Notes under the pieces: generated by a model
The model's input: the letters and a program-made list of their open reading frames with translations, nothing else
Databases searched by the model: none
Told to the model about the DNA's origin: nothing
In this document: positions 6,903-11,961 of the stretch, in pieces
Layout: each line of letters starts with the position of its first letter
How positions within the stretch are numbered: position 1 is the stretch's first letter
DNA from: an uncultured Clostridia bacterium
GTDB taxonomy: Bacteria > Bacillota > Clostridia > TANB77 > CAG-508
DNA: 14,741 nt
Direction of reading: 5' to 3'
Assembly: GCA_948735595.1 (NCBI GenBank)
Contig: CAPXSA010000023.1
Span: forward strand, 1-14,741
Translations under genes and position numbers: made by a program

Positions 6903-7433
6903 ATGTCTCAAGAAAAAGAAACCATGCCAAGATGGTATGTTGTTCATACCTATTCGGGGTATGAAAACAAAGTTAAAACAGACTTAGAAAAAACAATTAA
7001 AAATAGAGAGTTAGAAGAATTCTTTTTTGATATTATCGTTCCTATGGAAGAGCAAATCGAAATTAAGGACGGTCAAAGAAAAACAAACTTGAAAAAAGTT
7101 TTTCCAGGATATGTTTTAATTAAAATGATTGTAACAGAAAAAACATGGTATATTGTTAGAAATACAAGAGGTGTTACAGGATTTGTTGGTTCAGGAACTG
7201 ATCCAATTCCATTAACAGATGAAGAAATTAGAAAAATGGGATTTGAGCAAATGACAGTAAATGTAGATTATACTGTAAATGACTCTGTTAGAATTATGAA
7301 TGGACCATTTACAGATTATACAGGAACTGTAACAGAAATCAATAAAGAAAAGCATAAAGTAAAAGTATTAGTATCTATGTTTGGAAGAGAAACACCAGTA
7401 GAACTTGAATTTTCTCAAGTTCAAAAAGTTTAG
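6903..7433 (+). CDS. nusG: Transcription elongation/antitermination factor NusG
   Basis: This 176-residue protein matches NusG, which binds RNA polymerase and links transcription to ribosomes or Rho. The N-terminal NGN domain begins with RWYVVHTYSGYENKV (10-24), and has VFPGYVLIKM (66-75) and NTRGVTGFVG (87-96). The C-terminal KOW domain (about 124-176) contains VRIMNGPFTDYTGTV (129-143) and VLVSMFGRETPVEL (155-168). Length is typical. AGGAGG at 6888-6893 precedes the ATG. It follows secE and precedes rplK after 62 bases, the conserved arrangement. Confidence 0.97.
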   Translation: MSQEKETMPRWYVVHTYSGYENKVKTDLEKTIKNRELEEFFFDIIVPMEEQIEIKDGQRKTNLKKVFPGYVLIKMIVTEKTWYIVRNTRGVTGFVGSGTDPIPLTDEEIRKMGFEQMTVNVDYTVNDSVRIMNGPFTDYTGTVTEINKEKHKVKVLVSMFGRETPVELEFSQVQKV

Positions 7434-7495
7434 TTAATAATCTAAATTTTTAGATTAATATACATATTACAAAACTTAAAGGAGGTGCTAGAACA

Positions 7496-7924
7496 ATGGC
7501 AGAAAAAGAAATCGGAAGCGTAGTAAAACTACAGATTCCAGCAGGAAAGGCAAGTCCAGCTCCACCAGTAGGACCAGCATTAGGTGCTGCAGGTGTTAAC
7601 ATTATGGATTTCGTAAAACAATTCAATGATAAAACAGCGCAAATGGGAAACACAGTTATTCCAGTTGTTATTACAGTTTATAAAGACAAATCATTTGAAT
7701 TTATTACTAAAGAACCACCTATGGCAGTTTTAATTAAACAAGCTGCAAAAATAGAAAAAGGTTCAGGAAAACCTAATAGAGATAAAGTTGCTAAATTAAA
7801 CAAAGCACAAGTAGAAGAAATTGCTAAAAAGAAAATGCCAGACTTAAATGCAGCATCATTAGAAGCCGCTATGAGCATGGTAGCAGGAACTGCAAGATCT
7901 ATGGGTGTTGTTGTAGAAGACTAA
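7496..7924 (+). CDS. rplK: Large-subunit ribosomal protein L11 (uL11)
   Basis: L11 forms the base of the ribosomal stalk in the GTPase centre and contacts the thiostrepton-binding region of 23S rRNA. The 142-residue product has the conserved N-terminal segment LQIPAGKASPAPPVGPALG (12-30), then GVNIMDFVKQFN (33-44) and KEPPMAVLIKQAAKI in the linker. The C-terminal AAMSMVAGTARSMGVVVED is typical. AAAGGAGG at 7478-7485 is a strong ribosome site. It is followed by rplA after a 72-base gap that contains a probable L1-binding RNA hairpin, so the two genes are likely co-transcribed. Confidence 0.97.
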   Translation: MAEKEIGSVVKLQIPAGKASPAPPVGPALGAAGVNIMDFVKQFNDKTAQMGNTVIPVVITVYKDKSFEFITKEPPMAVLIKQAAKIEKGSGKPNRDKVAKLNKAQVEEIAKKKMPDLNAASLEAAMSMVAGTARSMGVVVED

Positions 7925-7949
7925 TAGCAACCAAATAAAGTAATACAAA

Positions 7950-7991
7950 TTGGGAGAAATAGAAAAGCTATTTCGTTATCACCAAAGGAGG
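7950..7991 (+). promoter_or_regulatory. Probable L1 operator: 23S-mimic hairpin overlapping the rplA ribosome site
   Basis: TTGG (7950-7953) pairs with CCAA (7982-7985). GAAATAG (7956-7962) pairs with CTATTTC (7968-7974) around AAAAG. Between the two helices is an asymmetric loop with GGGAG on one side and GTTATCA on the other. This recalls the L1-binding stalk of 23S rRNA, which I remember as GUGGGAGG facing GAAAUACCAC. The outer helix overlaps the AAAGGAGG (7984-7991) that serves rplA, so bound L1 could block translation of its own gene. The resemblance is seen here; the regulation is inferred. Confidence 0.6.
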
Positions 7992-7996
7992 TAAAA

Positions 7997-8680
7997 ATGA
8001 AAAGAGGAAAGAGATATCAAGAAGCTGCAAAGCTAGTTGATACAAAAAAATTGTATAGTGCTAAAGAAGCACTAGAGACAATTGAAAAAATGCCAAAAAC
8101 AAAGTTCGATGAAACTGTTGAACTACATGTTAAATTAGGTGTTGATTCAAAACAAGCTGACCAACAAGTAAGAGGTACAACAGTACTTCCAAATGGTACA
8201 GGTAAAACACAAAGAGTATTAGTATTTGCTAAAGGACCAAAAGCAGAAGAAGCTACAAAAGCAGGGGCTGACTTTGTTGGAGCAGAAGAATTAATACCAA
8301 AAATTGAAAAAGAAAATTGGTTTGATTATGATGTGATCGTAGCAACACCAGATATGATGGGAGTTGTAGGAAGATTAGGTAAAGTATTAGGACCAAAAGG
8401 ATTAATGCCAAACCCTAAATCAGGAACAGTAACAATGGATGTTACAAAAGCGATTAATGAAATCAAATCAGGTAAAGTAGAATACAGATTAGACAAAAAC
8501 AACATCGTTCACCTAGGTTTTGGTAAAGTTTCATTTGGAGCAGAAAAATTGCTAGAAAACTATGATACAGTAATGGGTGCTATTATTAAAGCAAAACCAT
8601 CAGCTGCAAAAGGACAATACATCAAGAGCGTAGCAATTACTACTACAATGGGACCAAGTATGTATATTGATCAAAAATAA
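7997..8680 (+). CDS. rplA: Large-subunit ribosomal protein L1 (uL1)
   Basis: L1 forms the mobile stalk at the ribosomal E site and commonly represses its own mRNA. The 227-residue product has the family length and motifs: KFDETVELHVKLGVDSK (36-52), QVRGTTVLPNGTGKTQRV (57-74) and the signature GRLGKVLGPKGLMPNPKSGT (125-144). It ends with AITTTMGPSMYID, a normal C-terminus. AAAGGAGG (7984-7991) is the ribosome site and is partly embedded in the hairpin described for 7950-7991. Downstream, 222 bases of leader RNA separate it from rplJ. Confidence 0.97.
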   Translation: MKRGKRYQEAAKLVDTKKLYSAKEALETIEKMPKTKFDETVELHVKLGVDSKQADQQVRGTTVLPNGTGKTQRVLVFAKGPKAEEATKAGADFVGAEELIPKIEKENWFDYDVIVATPDMMGVVGRLGKVLGPKGLMPNPKSGTVTMDVTKAINEIKSGKVEYRLDKNNIVHLGFGKVSFGAEKLLENYDTVMGAIIKAKPSAAKGQYIKSVAITTTMGPSMYIDQK

Positions 8681-8690
8681 GGTAATTATA

Positions 8691-8846
8691 GCCTAAGAAA
8701 GTAAGCAAAAAGTAAGTCTTACCGAGGCAAAGAAAATGAGCGGATATAAAATCCAATCAATCTTTGTTTCGTGTAAAGCAAAAATTGATTGGATTTTTAA
8801 TTTTGGGTATATAAAATTTATATTACAAAAAAATAATAAGACTTAC
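8691..8846 (+). promoter_or_regulatory. L10(L12) leader RNA: autoregulatory attenuator of rplJL
   Basis: The rplA-rplJ gap is long and structured. GCCT (8691-8694) pairs with AGGC (8725-8728), and within it GTAAG (8701-8705) pairs with CTTAC (8718-8722). The purine-rich internal loop AAGAAA between them resembles the kink-turn helix of known L10 leaders. An intrinsic terminator follows (8748-8798). A second pairing is possible: GTAAGTCTTA (8712-8721) is perfectly complementary to TAAGACTTAC (8837-8846) beyond the terminator. Another small hairpin, GGAT (8742-8745) with ATCC (8751-8754), would compete with the terminator stem. In known Firmicutes leaders, free L10(L12)4 binds and favours termination; here that is inferred from position and structure. 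Confidence 0.8.
8748..8798 (+). terminator. Leader terminator upstream of rplJ
   Basis: Arms 8748-8761 and 8784-8797 pair perfectly over 14 bp. The intervening 22 bases can form a small inner hairpin (CTTT with AAAG). A T-run at 8794-8798 closes it. It lies 104 bases before the rplJ start and is most likely conditional, as part of the L10 leader. Confidence 0.8.
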
Positions 8847-8902
8847 GGATAGGAGAGATTCCTTGTTAAAGATAAGAAAAATACATTATAGGAGGTGAAA
8901 AA

Positions 8903-9403
8903 ATGGCAAGCAATACCGTTTTAAAACAAAAAGAAGAAGAAGTGAATAAACTAGCTGAAAAACTAAAAGATGCAAAAGTAATTCTTTTAACAGATTACAG
9001 AGGAATTAATGTTGCAGATGTAACAAAGCTAAGAACAGATTTAAGAGGAACAAATAGCGAATATAAAGTTATCAAAAACAACATTATCAAAAGAGCATTA
9101 AATGTAAATGGAGAAAATGGGTTAGATAATTTGTTAGAAGGACCAACAGCAATTGTTATTGGACAAGAGGATTATTTGGAACCATCTAAAGTTATCTACA
9201 ACTTTTCAAAAAATAATGAATTCTACAAAATTAAAGGTGGAATTATTGAAGGTAAAGTAATGACTGCTGAAGAAATTATTACTTTAGCAAAATTACCATC
9301 AAGACAAGAACTTATTGCAAAATTGGCTGGTGCTTTACTTGGAAATATTACCAAGTTGGCAGTTGCGTTAGATGCAGTTAAAGTTCAAAAAGAAAAAGCA
9401 TAA
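8903..9403 (+). CDS. rplJ: Large-subunit ribosomal protein L10 (uL10)
   Basis: L10 anchors the L7/L12 dimers to the ribosome, forming the flexible stalk that recruits translation GTPases. The 166-residue product has the normal length and an N-terminal globular domain with KVILLTDYRGINVADVTKLR (25-44), EYKVIKNNIIKRAL (53-66) and GPTAIVIG (80-87). The C-terminal helix that binds L7/L12 is hydrophobic and Ala/Leu-rich (about 133-166). TAGGAGGTG (8889-8897) is the ribosome site. It precedes rplL after a 104-base spacer, and its own product is expected to control the leader just upstream. Confidence 0.97.
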   Translation: MASNTVLKQKEEEVNKLAEKLKDAKVILLTDYRGINVADVTKLRTDLRGTNSEYKVIKNNIIKRALNVNGENGLDNLLEGPTAIVIGQEDYLEPSKVIYNFSKNNEFYKIKGGIIEGKVMTAEEIITLAKLPSRQELIAKLAGALLGNITKLAVALDAVKVQKEKA

Positions 9404-9414
9404 AATTAAGTCAG

Positions 9415-9439
9415 CTGTATGAAGCGAAGCGAGTTACAG
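9415..9439 (+). other. Hairpin in the rplJ-rplL spacer
   Basis: CTGTA (9415-9419) pairs with TACAG (9435-9439). At the tip is GCGAAGC (9424-9430), a sequence known to form an unusually stable GAA-loop mini-hairpin. Similar spacers can set the higher L7/L12 to L10 ratio through mRNA processing or stability; that role here is inferred. Confidence 0.4.
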
Positions 9440-9507
9440 ATGATTTATGCAATCGAACAAGGTGAGATTGTAAACATTATTTATTTTAAGAAGGAGGTCA
9501 TTTTAAA

Positions 9508-9876
9508 ATGGCAAAAATTGATGAATTATTAGAGACTATCGACACTTTAACAGTTGTTGAATTATCAGAATTAGTAAAAGGAATTGAAGAAAAATATGGA
9601 GTATCTGCAGCAGCAGTTGCAGCACCAGTAGCAGGTGGAGCAGCAGCAGGAGTAGCTGAAGAAAAATCAGAATTTAATGTAGTATTAAAAGATGCAGGAG
9701 CAAACAAAATCCAAGTAATCAAAGTAGTTAGAGATGCTACAGGATTAGGCTTAAAAGAAGCTAAAGATTTAGTTGACGGAGCACCAAAAGCAGTTAAAGA
9801 AGGCGTTAAGAAAGAAGAAGCAGAAGAATTAAAAGCTAAATTTGAAGAAGCAGGAGCTACTATTGAATTACAATAA
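9508..9876 (+). CDS. rplL: Large-subunit ribosomal protein L7/L12 (bL12)
   Basis: L7/L12 is the multicopy stalk protein that recruits elongation factors. The 122-residue acidic product has an N-terminal dimerisation domain (about 1-32, with LLETIDTLTVVELSELVKGI), an Ala/Gly/Pro-rich flexible hinge (about 33-52) and a C-terminal factor-binding domain. The latter contains KIQVIKVVRDATGLGLKEAK (67-86) and LVDGAPKAVKEGVKKEEA (88-105). AAGGAGGT (9491-9498) is a strong ribosome site. A terminator follows directly. In most bacteria rpoB comes next, but here it does not. Confidence 0.97.
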   Translation: MAKIDELLETIDTLTVVELSELVKGIEEKYGVSAAAVAAPVAGGAAAGVAEEKSEFNVVLKDAGANKIQVIKVVRDATGLGLKEAKDLVDGAPKAVKEGVKKEEAEELKAKFEEAGATIELQ

Positions 9877-9900
9877 TTTAAGAACAAGTTAAGAAAATAA

Positions 9901-9937
9901 AAGACACACCACAACTAATATATGGTGTGTTTTTATT
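9901..9937 (+). terminator. Intrinsic terminator after rplL
   Basis: ACACACCA (9904-9911) and TGGTGTGT (9923-9930) form a perfect 8-bp stem with an 11-base loop, extended by AAG/TTT pairs, and a T-rich tract follows (9930-9937). It closes the ribosomal protein cluster. Confidence 0.88.
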
Positions 9938-10015
9938 GTGTTTTAAATAAAAAACAGAAGGTTTGGTTTATAAAGAAATAAAATTTAAGTGATAAATCAA
10001 AAGTATACATAAAAC

Positions 10016-10044
10016 TTGACGCATTTAAAATGTTATAGTATAAT
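10016..10044 (+). promoter_or_regulatory. Sigma-A promoter for the 545-residue surface protein
   Basis: TTGACG (10016-10021), exactly 17 bp, then a perfect TATAAT (10039-10044). Predicted start near 10051. The promoter lies about 80 bases after the rplL terminator, so the surface gene is an independent unit. Confidence 0.85.
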
Positions 10045-10052
10045 AATGATAA

Positions 10053-10074
10053 CAGGGAAAATTTGCCCTTTTTC
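10053..10074 (+). promoter_or_regulatory. Small leader hairpin next to the transcription start
   Basis: AGGG pairs with CCCT around an AAAATTTG loop at about 10054-10069, and a T-run follows. The stem has only 4 strong pairs, possibly more through the A/T loop. It may be a 5' stabiliser or a weak attenuator. A second hairpin, GGAGC with GCTCT, lies at about 10088-10105. Confidence 0.35.
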
Positions 10075-10129
10075 ATATATTAATTATGGAGCATAACTAA
10101 GCTCTAATTTTAAAGGAGGAAAAACAACA

Positions 10130-11767
10130 ATGATGAAAAACCGGAAAAAGATAGCTATTGTGGCTATCGCTGCTTTGGTAGTGTTGACATTAATTATGTC
10201 GGCAGTACTGCGGGGATGCTCGCAGGAAGAGCAGCAAGATCCTACTTCTAGCACTGGCATTAGTCAGGGTGAGGACAAGCAGCCGAACGATGTGACCACC
10301 AAACCCGGCGAAGATACAAAACCAGGAGAAAACACAAAGCCTGGAGACGAAGTGCAAGACACGACGCCTAACGAAACGGACTCGCCGGGGCCGAACAACA
10401 ATAAGCCAGGCGAAACAGAAAAGCCCGGGACTGGCGTAGAAGATCCCGGAACCACAAGTACGACACAACCTGTCAAGAAGACAGACCCAGAAAACGGAGT
10501 TGACTATACTATTCCGACAAATTTAAGAGGAACAGCAGGCGACAAACTTTCCACTGTGTCGTTGGGGGATAGCAATCTGGTATGGCTGAACCCTGACGAG
10601 AAACTGTCTACAAACAAGTCGCAGTATGAGGCAAAGTTTGAAGAAACTAGCACAAAGAATGAGAAAGTAGTCACTGTAATGATAACGGTGTGTAAGGAAA
10701 CTCCTATGGAAGGAACTGACTACACTGTGCCGACGAACTTAAAAGGAATAGTGGGTGACAAGCTTTCCACTGTATCGTTGGGAGATAGCAACTTGATTTG
10801 GGTAAACCCCGATGAGGTGTTGACTACAAACAAGACTCGATATGAGGCAAAATTTGAGGCAACAGACACGAAGGGGGAGTTGGTTATCAATGTGACGGTA
10901 ACGGTCAGTAAGAAGACTCCCATAAAGGGAACTGACTACTCTGTACCGACCAATTTGAGAGGGACAGCAGGTAGCAAACTCTCCACTGTGTCTTTGGGGA
11001 ATAGTCACTTGGTTTGGGTAAAGCCCAACGAGACATTGTCTATCCAAAAGACAGAGTATGAAGCGAAGTTTGTAGAGACCGACACTATGAAAGAAGTCAC
11101 CGTAATGGTGAAAGTGACGGTACAAAGGGCTTCGAGCGATGATGACAACCATGGTGGTGGCGGCGGTGGAGGAACCACAAATCCGCCGATTAATCCCAAT
11201 CCTCCGATTGGACCCGGTGATGACGATGATGAAGGCAGTTCTTCTGACAATACTCAGCAGGGTGGCGGAAACGGAGGTAATGGTACTACCAATCCCGGAA
11301 CTGGAGATTCGGGCAGTGGCTCTGGAAACGGAGACTCTGGTGATGACGACGATGAAGGCAGTTCTTCTGACAATACCCAACAGGGTGGCGGCGGAAACGG
11401 AGGCGGTGGTACGACGAATCCTGGAGCAGGAGGTTCGAGCGGAGGTTCTGGAAGTTCTGGCAGCGGAGGATCCAATGATGATGATGAAGGCAGTTCTTCT
11501 GACAGCAGCGAAGCTGGAGGAGCAGCAGATGATGATGATGAAGGTAGTTCTTCTGACAGCAGTGAAGTTGGAGGAGGCCATGGCGTAGTCAATCCTGGTG
11601 CTGCGAGTGATGAACCTGAAAAGGAAAATGCATTTGCACCTGCACCTGCGCCGAGTGCATCGACTGCTATTGCAGATGATGACGACGAAGGCGAGTCTTC
11701 GGAGACTCAGCAGGAAGGCAACACAACTCAAAATGGAGAAGAGGCGATAAAAAATCTTGGTGTGTAA
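10130..11767 (+). CDS. Secreted or membrane-anchored surface protein with three Ig-like repeats and Asp/Gly/Ser-rich tracts
   Basis: The 545-residue protein starts with basic residues and a hydrophobic helix (8-28) followed by LRGC (C30), possibly a non-classical lipobox or simply a membrane anchor. Residues 31-120 are a Pro/Gly/Thr spacer with repeated KPGE. Three repeats of about 70 residues follow (122-190, 195-262, 267-332). They share DYTVPTNL, GDKLSTVSLG, W-NP-E and YEAKF, a pattern known from tandem Ig-like domains of Firmicutes surface proteins. The rest (335-545) is low-complexity and rich in Gly, Ser and Asn, with five DDDE-G-SS-type acidic blocks near 364, 405, 450, 467 and 516. 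No LPXTG sorting signal is present. Its codon use and GC content differ sharply from its neighbours. AAGGAGGA precedes the ATG; a second ATG follows immediately. Function unknown; adhesion or a cell-wall role is inference. Confidence 0.85.
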   Translation: MMKNRKKIAIVAIAALVVLTLIMSAVLRGCSQEEQQDPTSSTGISQGEDKQPNDVTTKPGEDTKPGENTKPGDEVQDTTPNETDSPGPNNNKPGETEKPGTGVEDPGTTSTTQPVKKTDPENGVDYTIPTNLRGTAGDKLSTVSLGDSNLVWLNPDEKLSTNKSQYEAKFEETSTKNEKVVTVMITVCKETPMEGTDYTVPTNLKGIVGDKLSTVSLGDSNLIWVNPDEVLTTNKTRYEAKFEATDTKGELVINVTVTVSKKTPIKGTDYSVPTNLRGTAGSKLSTVSLGNSHLVWVKPNETLSIQKTEYEAKFVETDTMKEVTVMVKVTVQRASSDDDNHGGGGGGGTTNPPINPNPPIGPGDDDDEGSSSDNTQQGGGNGGNGTTNPGTGDSGSGSGNGDSGDDDDEGSSSDNTQQGGGGNGGGGTTNPGAGGSSGGSGSSGSGGSNDDDEGSSSDSSEAGGAADDDDEGSSSDSSEVGGGHGVVNPGAASDEPEKENAFAPAPAPSASTAIADDDDEGESSETQQEGNTTQNGEEAIKNLGV

Positions 11768-11792
11768 CTAAGAAAATCCGATTTTTAGCAAC

Positions 11793-11844
11793 CGGAAAAC
11801 AAACCCAGAGATAACAATGTTATCTCTGGGTTCTCCTTTTTCCG
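11793..11844 (+). terminator. Intrinsic terminator after the 545-residue surface protein gene
   Basis: Arms 11802-11814 and 11820-11832 form a perfect 13-bp stem with a CAATG loop, then CTCC and five T's (11837-11841). An outer pairing, CGGAAAA (11793-11799) with TTTTCCG (11838-11844), can enclose the whole structure and compete with the T-run. Confidence 0.85.
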
Positions 11845-11895
11845 TAAGAAAATGAAAAAAAAATTAAAAAAACACACATAATTTATTTACATAAC

Positions 11896-11924
11896 TTGAA
11901 ATTTTGGAAAAAATGGTGTATAAT
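11896..11924 (+). promoter_or_regulatory. Sigma-A promoter for the FIVAR-repeat protein
   Basis: TTGAAA (11896-11901), 17 bp, and a perfect TATAAT (11919-11924). Predicted start near 11931, about 30 bases before the ATG. The short leader leaves little room for RNA control. Confidence 0.85.
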
Positions 11925-11961
11925 GGTAAATGTGAGATAAAAAATATTAGGAGGGTATACA

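Noticed and set aside
7438..7457. 9-bp AT-rich palindrome between nusG and rplK as terminator or L11 operator
   Set aside because: The stem is almost only A-T pairs with a 2-base loop and no T-run after it, and it would split a conserved co-transcribed pair.
10027..10129. Riboswitch in the leader of the 545-residue protein
   Set aside because: Only two short hairpins are seen and no known aptamer motif is recognisable.
10739..11731. 330-codon minus-strand open frame opposite the surface protein
   Set aside because: It is the antisense shadow of repetitive Asp/Ser/Gly codons, with no ribosome site and a composition dominated by the repeats. The other frames at 11005-11592 are similar shadows.
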